Assembly (NCBI GenBank): GCA_026214975.1
Contig: JAOBSW010000665.1
Location: forward strand, 60,000-123,999
Direction: 5' to 3'
Source of the DNA: Gentiana macrophylla
Lineage: Eukaryota; Streptophyta; Magnoliopsida; Gentianales; Gentianaceae
DNA: 64,000 nt
Part shown: one piece after another, positions 33,001-43,871 of the stretch
How positions within the stretch are numbered: position 1 is the first letter of the stretch
Layout: every line of letters begins with the position of its first letter
Program-made: the position numbers and the translations under genes
Notes under the pieces: generated by a model
The model's input: only the letters and a program-made list of their open reading frames with translations
What the model was told of the DNA's origin: nothing
The model's database searches: none

Positions 33001-33558
33001 ACTGTTCTGGTTTATTGATGATATCAATAAGGGGGAAGAGGGCCTTATAGCAGAAGCAAAGGAGGCTGCAAGGATTTTTGCTAAGAAGAAATAGGAGGCT
33101 GATATAAATGTTCAGGAAACCTGCACCTGGCAGGATTCAGATGACTGATGACCTTTGTGAAAGAATACAAGAAGCTTTACTATGGAAAGAAGAGACCCTA
33201 TTATGACATGGGATTTCAGGAAGGACTTAATTCCTTTTTAGGACTCAAATTTTGGGAAGTAAGGGTCAAATCATTGAGAGCTTCTAGTAGAGGTGGAAGA
33301 GGTGGCAGAGGTGGATGAGGTCAAAGAATGGGAAGTCAAACAGCAAGGGATTCATTGGAAGAATTCAAACATTTCTACATGGGACAAGGCTTCAATGTTC
33401 ATACTATAAGATTGACTCTACCAGAAGCCTGGAAATGGTGCAAACAGTTACACACCTGGGTTGACTTTGCCACTTTGGAAAATCAATGGATGATAGATAT
33501 TGTCAAAGAAATCAGGGAGTTTCAAGAGAAGAAAGAACAAGACAGAGACAGAAACTAG
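30010..33558 (+). pseudogene. Sirevirus-like accessory (envelope-like) region, main part
   Basis: This continues the ORF interrupted at 28418. Open pieces are 30231-30695, 31118-31615, 31712-32365, 32498-33094 and 33328-33558. The first has an acidic run (DDDEEGD ... NDDDDDND) and basic patches (KPVQKRKATD). The third is strongly acidic. The piece at 32498-33094 is a heptad-rich, probably coiled-coil segment (LEELRVVRDDITQLRTQL; IAERINLLDQTVEG) with a Pro/Ala/Thr hinge (about 32805-32860). The last has a GRGGRGG run near 33294-33316. I see no clear membrane span, so 'envelope-like' describes position only. Its function is unknown. Confidence 0.55.
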
Positions 33559-33708
33559 ATCAGCACACTTACTTATGCATTTACCTTTTGCTGATCCTAG
33601 TTTGTAATAATTTTGAACAAGTATGATTTTAATGGAGAATGACTGAATTTGTTCTGTTTTTGTTTTTATCTTTTTTCTTTGCTATAAGGAGGGTATTGGC
33701 ATCATCAC

Positions 33709-33723
33709 TAAAAAGAGGGAAAT
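33709..33723 (+). other. Polypurine tract of the Sirevirus-like element
   Basis: TAAAAAGAGGGAAAT precedes the TG of the 3' LTR at 33724. It is preceded by TTGGCATCATCAC, the usual sequence before a Sirevirus PPT. It would prime plus-strand synthesis. Confidence 0.85.
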
Positions 33724-35390
33724 TGTTGGACATATTTTAAGTTTTAATGATGAGTGCCAGAATAGTTGTTATAGAGCAAGGGCAAAAAGACGTCTAGATT
33801 AAATGCATAAGTTTACTAGTGTTTGATTTTTGTTTAGGTTTGATCAAACAAGCACTGTAAGTAGGTCAGCTGACTTTATCAGCAGACCTATCTTGGTCAG
33901 TAGAGTGTCTAGGTCAGTAGACTAACAAGGGACCTGTTGAAGACTGAAGGCTAAGGGTTCAAACTCAGTTATTGAAGGCTAAGGGATCAAACTTAGTATT
34001 TAAAGTCAAGGATATGGAATCCGAATTTAGGGAAGTCTGTGATGACCAAAACTGATTACATATACCTTGTGTACAAGGTCTAAGTTCCATATGTTAAGTG
34101 GTGATTGGAACTTAGTTATATTCAAAATGGTGTACTCTAACTTCACAATAAAAAGTTAGATGAAAGGAAGTTAGCTGAAGTGTTATTGAAACACATCAGA
34201 CTCAAACCAGTTGACATTTAGGAACATCAACAGACTGATATACCCCAGGTATCTGCTATTGTAAATCTTGATTTAATCAAAGTTACATTGAAATATTAAA
34301 AGGATAAGGATGGATTACAAGCCTTGATTTTGTCAACGTACAAATCAATGGTCAAGATAAAAGGAATGTTGATGACTCAGAGCTTTATCCAATGGATATA
34401 AGTCAACAGGGGGACAGTCTGAAAACTGACAAAAAGCTGACTGACAGTGTCAGTACTATGAACAGGGACAAAAAGCAAGTCAAGATGGAGACAAATCTGA
34501 AACGGCTACATTTAAAATTCAAACACAAGTCAAGGAATTCACACCTATAAATATGAGACTCCTGATTCAGTTTGAAGATGATGAACAACAAATAATCTAG
34601 TTGAAGCCATCAAGCTTTTTATCAAGAAAATCACCATGCTGACATACACTGAGCTTAAATTTACTGATCAAGAAATTTCTTCAAGTCTAACCTGCTATCA
34701 AGTTACATCAAGTATACACACTTGAAGACCTCAAGCTGCTGATCATTTCATCCTGGTCACGCTGCTGAAAGCTGAATCACTTACTTGATTCAACCCTTCT
34801 TTTACAAGAAGTGAGCTGAAGACAGAGAAGCATCTTTTGGGTGTCAAGAACTGTTGTTTGTGGTGGAGCTGGTGTAGAGGAAATCCTACCCTTCAAGGAC
34901 AAGTGGAATACTTTGGAGCAGGAATCCTACCTGTTTCAAGTTCAGTTTGTGAAGCCATAGTCATTGGTGAAGGACAAACATCTTAGAGATTTTTGTAACT
35001 GCAACCTCAAGGATCTCTAGTGAATTTCCTCCAATATCACAGGAGAAGAGTGGACTGACAGGATTACACCACCTGGAACCACTATAAATCATGCCTACTT
35101 TACTTTATGCATTTACTTTATGCAATTAGCTTACAGATCACACCAACCTACTGAAACTAGCAACTGAATCACACACTTACACTACTGAGTATCCAATACT
35201 TAGTATCATCTTTTTAACAACAAGTAATAAGGCTTAATTTAAATATATTCCGCTGCAAAAAATTCAGTAACTTTAATAGTCAACAGACTACTGACCTTGC
35301 TGAGTTTGTCAACTCCAAAAAGTTTTAATTGTTAAGTTTATTCACCACCCCCTCTCTAAACTTAACCAAAGCCTTTTCAAGGGACCAGCA
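33724..35390 (+). repeat. 3' LTR of the Sirevirus-like element
   Basis: It runs from TGTTGGACATATTTTAAG to GGGACCAGCA, 1667 bp, with a TATA box at 34546-34553. It is followed by the target duplication CTAAC (35391-35395). It shares most of its length with the 5' LTR. Confidence 0.93.
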
Positions 35391-35585
35391 CTAACATAGG
35401 ATCAACCATAACATACCATACTACTAAAGGTAATACTCAAATGCACAGGCACCTGCACTTGTTCAGTTGAGGAGATCAGCATGAACAAGAAGAGCACCAA
35501 TTTCTCTCAATGGGGTGCTAATAACATACAGCAGACACCACATCAGCTGAGTAAAGTGATGAATCTAAAAAAGCTCTCAGCTGAG
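35391..35585 (+). pseudogene. Old copia element, pol fragment 2 (integrase-RT linker)
   Basis: This piece lies between the two complete insertions. It reads a degenerate linker including RTRRAPISLNG (after a stop) near 35485-35515. It ends at CTGAG (35581-35585), the target duplication of Athila-2, and continues at 52103. Confidence 0.7.
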
Positions 35586-37772
35586 TGACAACGCCTAACC
35601 TATCCCTGAGAATGGTGCCAGAAATCTGACAGACAATTCCCGGGTTAAACGATTCTAACCGGCAGTGTACCGGGTCAAATTGTGGTGCTAGTATGGTGAG
35701 TCAGAGTGTCGAATCCTCAGGGAACTTGGTAATTTCTTTTACGTGTGGTTAAACACCAAAGAGCTGTTATTAACTCGATCTAAATCGCAATTTTATAACA
35801 CAGATCACTACTATTCTAGTCAACATAAAATAAATACGTAATTTAAAAGTTATTCTAATATAATATATATAGATATATAAATATATATAGATGTACATAA
35901 ATTGCAAAGTATATATATAGATATAAATATATAGATACCAATATATTAAGCAGTATAATTTTAGAGAAGCTGGCCAAAACTTATATAATTGGTTTATACG
36001 ATCTTTTCAATTAATTGAAATGTGTTCGATCTCTCCTTTTATTTTAGGTCCAATTGAGTAAGTGAAACGGTGCACTCTCGAGGTAAACAATTCCTCCTCA
36101 CACGAGCGTATGAAATTGTCATATGTCCATTGCATCACCCAAGGTCCACAATCATTACGGTAAACGAATTAATCTGAACAGGTCCCGAGTACAAATCTAC
36201 CTTTAGATAAAAAGGAGTCATTCCGTTCGTCAAACGGTCAATTTTATTTTAAAGGCTCCGGTTGTCAAAGCCGGACGATTTAACTTTCCGGTTTAAGTTT
36301 CAATTAAAGCGATGATTTAACATTATTACGATCTCGAGTACAAATTATAATAAAATTCATTTCTCCCAAAACAAATTTACCCCCGGGTAGGAAATCGGAT
36401 TCCGTTATCACGTTATTCACACGGCCAATTTTACCCTCCGGTTTTTCTATCTTTTATCTCGTATCCTGACTACGAGGCGTCAATTCATAATTAGATTATG
36501 AATTCCTCAGATCGGTTAAATATGTTAATACGAATACGATCAAAATAGAAAAAGATTCAATTAACTCAATTTTAGTCATTTTAACTTAACAACATTTCTT
36601 TAACGAAAAGATCGAAATAAAACCGATTACATAGTTTTGGCGATATTATATTTAGCCTAAAAACATTATAACAACGAAAAATATAAAACAAACATAAATA
36701 CTTAAGAAAAGTTACCCGAATACGGCAGTTGATTCAGAAATCGTATTTTCCGGACATTACAACTTCTTTAGCAAAACCGACTTCCGAGATTTTCCCGAGC
36801 ATTACAACGATACTTAAACTACATTATTACGGCGTAAGGCCTTATTTACAACTACTACTAAAAAAAAATAAAAAAGAAAGAAGAGGAGAATATATATATA
36901 TGTAGGATGTATATATATTTGGTACCCCCTCATCGGTTGCAAATGAGCTCCTTTATATAGGCAAAGTTGAAGGGGCCGGACCGGTCCGGTATTAGGCCGG
37001 CTCGGTCCGGAATCATGATTACCCCCACTAACTTGATCACTCCAACATGTGCGTTGGAGATATTTATTTTTATATATAATTATTAAACTTCTAAAATTCA
37101 TATCTCGAGTTCGGACCTCTAAAAATTGCAAACGAAATGCAAAAATTAAGGTCTCATGAAACTCTACAACTTTCATGAAGAACTCTTCTCCGTAAAACGC
37201 CTTCTTGATAACCTCGTGTTCCTCAGAAGCTATTTCGGGATTTTTCTTAACCCAAATCGATTAGCCACTTGATCACTGTTTAAGTTGTAGACCTCCAATC
37301 TTCATAATTTAAATTGCATTGGAAAGCTCTCGGAAAAATCTACAACTTTCGTGAAGAACACTTTTTCAGATAATGTCATTTTGATGAGCCATTCGTTTGT
37401 CGGAGACATTTCTCGATTTTTACTTAACCAGATTGGTTGGCCACTTGTCCACTTAAGCTATTCAATTGATCATTTAAGCTCGTGGCACTCTCTAAATCAT
37501 TCCAGAGATATGTTTATACTTCAATATGTCGATTCTCGGGGTCTCGGTTTATAAACCGCAATAAAACATCACAAATACCCACGTAAATCGACACGATTAA
37601 TTCGATTTACTAAAATCGGTACAAAATTACAACTTTTTACTATTATTATTACTAAATACTCTAAATTATAAAGACTAACATTTTATACCATAATTTCATA
37701 TATTTTATATAGAATTCGTTGATAAAACATAATAATATAACATATTTTTAATCATATAAAAATAATACATCA
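35586..37772 (-). repeat. 3' LTR of Athila-2
   Basis: It is 2187 bp with TG...CA ends. On the minus strand, the palindrome CCGGACCGGTCCGG (36976-36989) and a second copy (36997-37010) stand just upstream of a TATA box (CTATATAAAG, 36951-36960), so transcription would run leftward. A + strand open frame at 37351-37554 is repeated identically in the other LTR and is not a gene. Confidence 0.95.
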
Positions 37773-37795
37773 AATTACTCCCCACTTAGCTTTTG
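37773..37795 (-). other. Polypurine tract of Athila-2
   Basis: On the minus strand AAGCTAAGTGGGGAGTAATT runs into the TG of the 3' LTR. The core AAGTGGGGAGT resembles the AAGTGTGGGGGAGT of Athila-1. Confidence 0.75.
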
Positions 37796-39442
37796 ATCGT
37801 CCTCGAGCAAAAATAAGCGGTAATAAAAGATAGTATAATTTTTCAGATTATATTTTATATTGTCAATATTATAAATATATTATCTATCTTAATTTAAAAT
37901 CTTAAGAAGACAGAAAGAGTATATAACTGAAATAACTTAAACATTAAATATTATTTAGATAAAATTATATATGTAATACTTAAGAAGTATAAATAAAATA
38001 TCAGAATTATTTTTAATCGCAACTATTATGAAATTTCGAATTGGAAACTTTCGTAAAGTAGTCGACAAAAATGGCTTATAAAGTTCAAGATGTTGGTTAA
38101 TCGGAAAAAAAGAAATCAAAAAAAAAGAAAGAGGCAAGTCGTACGTACCTACATCTTTATATTCTTGATCAAAAATAATCATCGATTAATAGCATCTCTT
38201 TTCAGAATTTTTTTTTTTTTTTTTTTTTTTTTTCAAGATTAAGAACTAAAAGCGTGAGTGTGTGTAGAAAATCAAACTTACAGGGCATTGCTTCATCAAG
38301 ATTGATCGGAGTACTACTCTTTCGATCGAAAATTACAAGTCCGGTTTCCTTAAACTTGTAATAATTCACGAGATCTTATGATTCAACTTTTCCTCTTTCA
38401 TTTTATATTGTGCCCTCATTCCCAAAGAATAGGACATTTCGAGATAATACCCTAAATTTGGACTACTATCATCAAAGCAATCGGGAGCTTAATTACCTCA
38501 TAGTGATATAGGACATTTCGTGATAATACCCTACTCACTCCAATCATTGGTAGCTACAACCGATTTGTTCTTTTTTATTTTTAAGTTGTTAATCACAGTA
38601 TAAGGAAGATACACTGATATTTGATTAATTTCGTGTAAATATGGTGCTTTGTTCTTAATTCTTTTATAGAATATTAATATATCCGAACTTATTACCAAAA
38701 TCGGCTATGTTGCAAGTGTCATGAGGTAAGATCGAATATACTACTACTTATCTAATCTTTCCAATCTCAAAGATATACCAAAACTTAGCTTTTATGTCTC
38801 CATCTCTTTTTATAAAACGCATACAAACTTGCGGTATTTCAAGGAAATGTAGACCAAAATAGCTAAAGCTCGGTTATTTAATCACAATTTACAATTTGAG
38901 TGAGGTCTTGATCACTCTAATCAAGGTGAGGTAGGTTATTTGGCTCTAGTTATATTTTTGTGGTGCAAAAATCGACAAACTTAGTCCAATTCCAAACTCA
39001 TAATTCATATTGAAAATGATTCTAAAATTTTACTTATAAATATCAACATACTTATATAATTTTATAAAAACAATATCTAATATTAATTACTCAATTATAT
39101 AAACTTAAAATCTTATTAAAATCTAAATTAGACATATAATATAATTATTGTTTTGACTATTTTTCTTAAATTTTAATGAATTTTCTAACCTAACTCTACT
39201 CCCCACTTATTTAAGTGGCATCGTCCCGATGTTCAATAAGTAGTAAAGAAGTAGGTTTGAAAATAAAATTAAAATTATCTATTAACGTTATTTTTCTGAT
39301 TTTATTTTAGCGTATACTAATTAAAACAAACTTAAAAAACTAAGACATATATATTAAACAAGATACATTATTACAAACTTAAAAGAAAAACTTAACTTAA
39401 CTAAAGAAACTTCAAACTTAACTTAATTTAACTTATTAAAAC
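37796..39442 (-). other. Athila-2 noncoding region between the accessory ORFs and the PPT
   Basis: This AT-rich region has no gene that I can support. It contains the tandem hairpin pair (38430-38533) and a run of 26 T (38208-38233). Short matching sentences occur around 37785-37810 and 39195-39230 (TCCCCACTTA... and ACTCCCCACTTATTTAAG). The second of these is another PPT-like purine tract on the minus strand. Confidence 0.5.
38430..38533 (-). repeat. Tandem pair of conserved 25-nt hairpins in Athila-2
   Basis: Read on the minus strand, both copies (38509-38533 and 38430-38454) begin TAGGGTATTAT and end GAAATGTCCTA. The 9-bp stem TAGGGTATT/AAATGTCCTA (with G-U pairs) closes a short loop. The spacing of 79 bases compares with 86 in Athila-1, and the hairpins have the same length and position relative to the PPT. 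Confidence 0.7.
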
Positions 39443-40290
39443 TTAAATATTACCAACAAACAACTCTCTAAATGGTGAGCGAACAACCGGTGTATCAACC
39501 GGTAGCAAACCAAACCGACTATCTCTAGACGGAAAAATCTCATCCGTCTCGGCTTTTTCTACTCCATTTAGAAGAATACACAAACGTGATATCATCCATG
39601 AATTAGGCATAGGCTTCCTACTACCTCTCGTGATCGCAAACTCCAACACCGCCTTTGAATCAATATACCCCAATCAACAAATACACCGAATGCCAAAGCA
39701 AAAGTAGAAGCATTTCATTCTCATTAAACTTCCAAAATCCAGGTGGGATAAACTCGAGAATTTATAAAATGCTTCCACGCCTTTAGATGTGGAAGTAAAG
39801 CTCGTGTTGACATGTCGTGATTTGTATCAAAAAGCGGGAACAGACATTGGAATGACTCGTGTACTTTATTCAAATGATTAGAGGGATTTTGTAGTCCCCA
39901 TTGCATTTCAAAATGTGGCATCGAATCGGTGGAATTTCAAAGATTTGGTTGATAATGAGATGAAGAGAGAGGAACGACCACTACCTCTTACTAGAACAAC
40001 TGAGTGATATCGATCATAGATGTCGTCATAAGCGCAGAATAAAATTCTCGCACTATCGAGACATTTACCCGTCCTCTCGGTGTACTGACAAATTTTTTCC
40101 AACCAAAACTTCGAATGATAGTTTTTCCCCATTGATCAAGCTTATCTAAATTTAAACCTTTCTCCAATAGGATTGGAGAATTTGCAAAACGATTGTGTAA
40201 AATGATACTCTCATTAGAAGCTTGAGATTCCGGATGATCCGGTGTATTAGGCTCGTAAGAATTAACCGACGGTGAAGAGTGGTTTGACAT
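39443..40290 (-). pseudogene. Athila-2 downstream accessory ORF (putative plant transposon protein family)
   Basis: The start ATG is at 40290 on the minus strand (MSNHSSPSVNS), about 90 bases after a TATA box. WGKTIIRSFGWKKFVSTPRG and VNVSIVREFYSAL parallel the Athila-1 product (WDALMTIPTTP, VNGSLVREFYANC). Later frames (40132-39908, 39921-39724, 39673-39443) continue the same domain (HLKAWKHFINSRVYPT; MPNSWMISRLC). Three frame changes break it. The protein is shorter than its partner at 40874-42353 because the C-terminal Pro-rich part is missing. Function is unknown. Confidence 0.6.
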
Positions 40291-40378
40291 TTTTAAAACT
40301 TGATAAAAAGTGAAATAAATAAAGCTGAAGGTAGATAGACAGTGAAAGAATGAGCAATTGTTGCTCCTGCCTTTACTT

Positions 40379-40490
40379 CTATAAATAGATTGTAAAATTA
40401 TACGTACGTGGCTGCATTAGACAGACTCTAAAATGACTCAGCCTTCTGTTCTTCACGGCCCGGTCCGGAAATATGCCGGATCGGTCCGGC
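40379..40490 (-). promoter_or_regulatory. Internal U3-like promoter A of Athila-2
   Basis: On the minus strand two palindromes like those of the LTR (GCCGGACCGATCCGGC at 40475-40490 and CCGGACCGGGCCG at 40456-40468) are followed 70 bases later by TATTTATAG (about 40379-40388). The ATG at 40290 comes after that. The LTR of the same element has the identical order of palindromes then TATA. Confidence 0.6.
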
Positions 40491-40873
40491 CTCATCTTAC
40501 TTTTACTGAGGGACAGAGGTGAAAGACAACTTGTGTTTTGGTTTTTTACTTCACGTGCTGAACAATAAAAACCTTGTCCTTGAAAATACTTTATAATGCT
40601 TGATATAAACGGATAAAACGACACATTATATTTTTGTAAAATGACGTAGTAATTATACGAAAATTATTTTTGTGATATTTTATAGTTTTTATAAAAACTA
40701 AACCGAAAAATGCAAACCAAATTTTTATAAAACGACTATAAAATTAAACTAAACGAAAACGAAAACAAACGATTATCTAAAATAAACGAAAAATGATAAC
40801 AAACCAATATCCTAATGAAAAATGTCGAATAAAAAGTGCAGTAAAAATTCGTAATCAAACAAAGTCATTAAAT

Positions 40874-42353
40874 TCATTCTTCATCATAGTCTTCCTCAGG
40901 ATCGACTGGAAAACTAGAACTTGGAAACGACTGAGAAGCTGGCTGCTGAAATGTAGTCGTGGTCCTGACTGAACTATCAAGACCCATCGAACTCATACCA
41001 GTCGTGACATGGGCAAACTCAGTGAATCCTCCCCAACTCGACATTGCTGGTCTCTGAGCACCTGTAGAAAATACACCTGTTCCACTAGATTGACTTCCAA
41101 AAGGATATGACGATGGATGGAAGCTCGAAGGTGGTGGGATAGGTGTTACCCACTCTGGTAAGGTGTAAGGATCAGACTGACAAGATGGATAGGCAGGATC
41201 ATCAAAAGTAGGATTACGAAACAGCTGCTCGTTCCTTCTTATACCTCTACGAAGATCATCACACCACTGCCTATTACTCTCAGCATACTGTCTAGTATGC
41301 TCAGCATATAAAGCCAGGTTGGCTTGACCACGTGCAACATCTGTCACTAAAGATTGAAACATATCATATGTGATAGTGTTGGAGAAAGGAGTTTGTTGAG
41401 GCTGACTAGAAAAAGATGGAAAAGAAGAAGATGTAAAAACTGGTGGAGCTGGCTGAGTTTGACGTCTTCTAAGCAAAGAGCTAATACTACCATCCGGAAG
41501 ACTAGTCAAACTAGTCCAATCGATTTCCATCACCCGAGATAACTTGTCATTAGGCAGAATGGTACTCCCAACCTACGACATAAATCAGAGATAAAACAAG
41601 GGAAGTATAGATGACTCCCTGGTCTGGCGATGACAATACTCTCAAAAATTCTTTTAAACATGACCTTTCCAACATCCACTCTAACATCGTTTACCATTGC
41701 CCAAGCGATACAAACATCTTCCTTTCCAAAAGCAGTATGTTTACTAGAAGGATAGAGATTATGGCTAATAAATCTTTTAATTGCCCTCAAACCTCTAAAA
41801 CAGTTCCCGTAATTAAACCGATTTTCAACCCACACCGCGGTCGGGTCAAAAACAGTCTGGGCTCTCAGGGCAGTCTGCTCAAAACTAGCAGGATCATCTA
41901 AATTATAAACTACCCTGTAATCCTCCTCATCAGGAAAAACCTCAACTCCTAAGATTGCATTAATGACGGCAGTGGTTAAAAGGAATATTTTCTGCTCGTA
42001 AGTCTGATTTCCAACCGAGTAAGTCGTTCTTCCGACAAAGTAGATAATACCGAATAAAACTCACCTACTATAGTCGTGTTAATCTCCCTTCCCTTCCGGT
42101 CGCTAAATCTAACCACCGACGCTTTTAAAGATATTCTTAACTTCATCACCTAAGTCATCCAAGTCTAATCCTTTTCAACCGTAACATCACACTTACTATA
42201 GATTTTCGTGATACGCTTTCTTAGCCTCGGTGATGCGGTTTTTTCAAAGCTTACGGCTTCTTCCTCAGGTGATAAAATTACTGTGCCTACGACAGGAGTT
42301 GAAATTGGAATTTTTGATTTTCTCTTTAGAGATTCTAGTACTGACTCACCCAT
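40874..42353 (-). pseudogene. Athila-2 upstream accessory ORF (putative plant transposon protein family)
   Basis: A start ATG is at 42353 (MGESVLESLKRKSKIPIST). After a degraded stretch the minus strand reads INTTIVGEFYSVL (near 42075-42035), and an open frame at 41835-41530 includes NCFRGLRAIKRFISHNLYPS. The frame 41533-40874 encodes a 219-residue C-terminal part rich in Ser, Pro and Gln, with a possible coiled coil (ARGQANLALYAEHTRQYAES) and an acidic end (DPEEDYDEE). It is the same family as the ORF at 39443-40290 and as 6174-7679 in Athila-1, so this element has two paralogous copies. Function is unknown. Confidence 0.6.
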
Positions 42354-43204
42354 TCTACGATATTGGTAATGCCAATCAACAACAAAAGCAACAACAAAAA
42401 CAACAAAAATAAAATGTCACAACACACTCAAAAATCAAAACAGTTGAAATTAATCTAAAAATTATGAAAAATACTGTAAATTGACAACTAAATAAACTAG
42501 ATTATACCTTAAAATGTAGAAAACGTTGAAAAGTAGGCCGGAAAAGTTCAAAAGTCGCGGAATGAAATGGAGCTTGTTTTTGACCCTTTTGAATTTTCTA
42601 ATTTGTGTTGAAGAGAGGAGATGATAATGAGAAGAAATCAAGTAGTGGTGTAGTGTGAGATGAATTTTTGTGGAAGAAAAGTAAAAAAATTCGTAAGGTG
42701 GGGTTTGGGTGTGGGTGCTGGTTGTTAGAAAAAATTAGGGAAGAAGAAGAAGAAGAAAAGAATGGTCCCCGTCTTGTTTATGTTTTTAGACCCGGACTGT
42801 CCGGATTAAGGCGGATCGGTCCGTGCCAAATTTTTTTTTTTTTATTTTTTTATTTTTTTATTTTTTTTTATTTTTACTTTTTATGATTTTTGATGAAAAC
42901 TTATAAACTTAAAAATAATTTTATAAAATTTAAAACTTACTAAAAATAAAATTTGAAGGAAATTTTATAATTTTATAACAATTTCTAAAAATTTAATAAA
43001 ATCTTTATAACACTTTAATAAAAAGCTTATAAAAATTTAATAAATTTATATCAACCCTTATAAAACATCTAAATTAAAACTAAAAAAAAACTTTTATAAA
43101 ACTTTTATAAAACTCCTCAAATTTCATAAAGATCCATTTTTATAAAATTTTCAGAAGTTATGCGAAAATTTTATAAAATAAAATATAAGAAAAGACTCGA
43201 AACT
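42354..43204 (-). other. Athila-2 noncoding leader region, with promoter-like block B
   Basis: I see no gene. On the minus strand CGGACCGATCCG (42812-42823) and CCGGACAGTCCGG (42792-42804) repeat the LTR palindromes. A GAA microsatellite (about 42739-42757) and long T-rich runs (42832-42870) follow. There is no clear TATA box; CATAAAC near 42776 is the nearest candidate. The segment 42880-43200 is a dense A/T run with many TTTATAAAA repeats. Confidence 0.45.
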
Positions 43205-43430
43205 TAAGGGGTTCCTGATTCTTCGATTTCTAAATCTTCCAAAGTTCTGATATAACGCTCGATCAACCTAACTCCTAAAAACGAGGCATTTGAATTATCT
43301 CTCGGAATTCCATCGGGATTTTCGGATAACCACCTAATCGTTCCCTTCCTAACAATATTCAAACACTCATCCTGGGATTTGGTTGTGTTTTTCCCACGTC
43401 GTCAACATGTTCACTTTTTCCACTGATTCT
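43205..43430 (-). CDS. Short open frame after Athila-2 integrase
   Basis: The minus strand is open for about 65 codons without a clear ATG (KSQDECLNIVRKGTIRWL ... EDLEIEESGTP, stop near 43205). It occupies the position of the small ORF at 4744-5130 in Athila-1 but shows no convincing sequence similarity to it. It could be a decayed remnant of the integrase tail or of a small accessory ORF. Confidence 0.25.
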
Positions 43431-43699
43431 TGCATCTCATTAGAAACTTTGCCCTTCTTTTTATCGCACTTCTTGATGTTCCATTACATACTTCTCTCAA
43501 TGATCTCTCTCAACAATTTCTTGTTTTGTTCAAAACTAAAGCTTCTATAGAAAACGCGACATCTTTATCAAGGCCTAATTTCAAAAGTAAAATAAAAACT
43601 CCTATTCTATCTAAAAGACATCCGGTTCTTTTACGTCTATCCGGTAAAAGATTTAAAAGAGTTTAAACATAATTAAAAATACGAAAAGTAAAGATAGAT

Positions 43700-43736
43700 A
43701 GAACTGGTATTCGGTGATTCCAGTTTCTTCGCTTTT
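43700..43736 (-). other. Candidate post-pol stem-loop of Athila-2
   Basis: On the minus strand AAAAGCG (43730-43736) is followed by AACTGG ... CCAGTT (43725-43720 and 43707-43702), a 6-bp stem around a 12-base loop. In Athila-1 AAAAGCG also stands before the second stem of each pair. The loop differs, so homology is uncertain. Confidence 0.35.
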
Positions 43737-43871
43737 CATTTTTCATTCTCTCCTTTTCAATTTGTCGGGGATCAATCAGAGCATTATTTCTTCTTTCAAG
43801 TGTGATTCCTTCTCCCTCCACAAATAACTTTACTCTGTGGCCATTGGCTATAAAAGTTGTATTTCCATCGA

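Larger units (their letters stand above)
20166..35390 (+). mobile_element. Complete Sirevirus-like Ty1/copia element with long post-pol region
   Basis: This is a complete copia element of about 15.2 kb, of which 1.6 kb is a nested solo LTR. Two LTRs (20166-21840 and 33724-35390) both run TG...CA, and CTAAC flanks both ends exactly (20161-20165 and 35391-35395). The internal order is PBS, gag with zinc knuckles, protease, integrase, RT, RNase H. Then come about 4.8 kb of extra coding-like sequence, the position and size of the envelope-like ORF of Sireviruses, and a PPT. The two LTRs are clearly diverged, so the insertion is not recent. Pol and the extra region are interrupted by stops and indels. 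Confidence 0.93.

Noticed and set aside
37351..37554. Open frame of 67 codons repeated identically at 51680-51883
   Set aside because: Both lie in sister LTRs, so identity reflects the LTR pair. The frame is antisense to the element and has no family.
42838..43200. Matrix-attachment or replication-origin-like AT-rich tract
   Set aside because: Base composition alone is no support, and it lies inside a retrotransposon.
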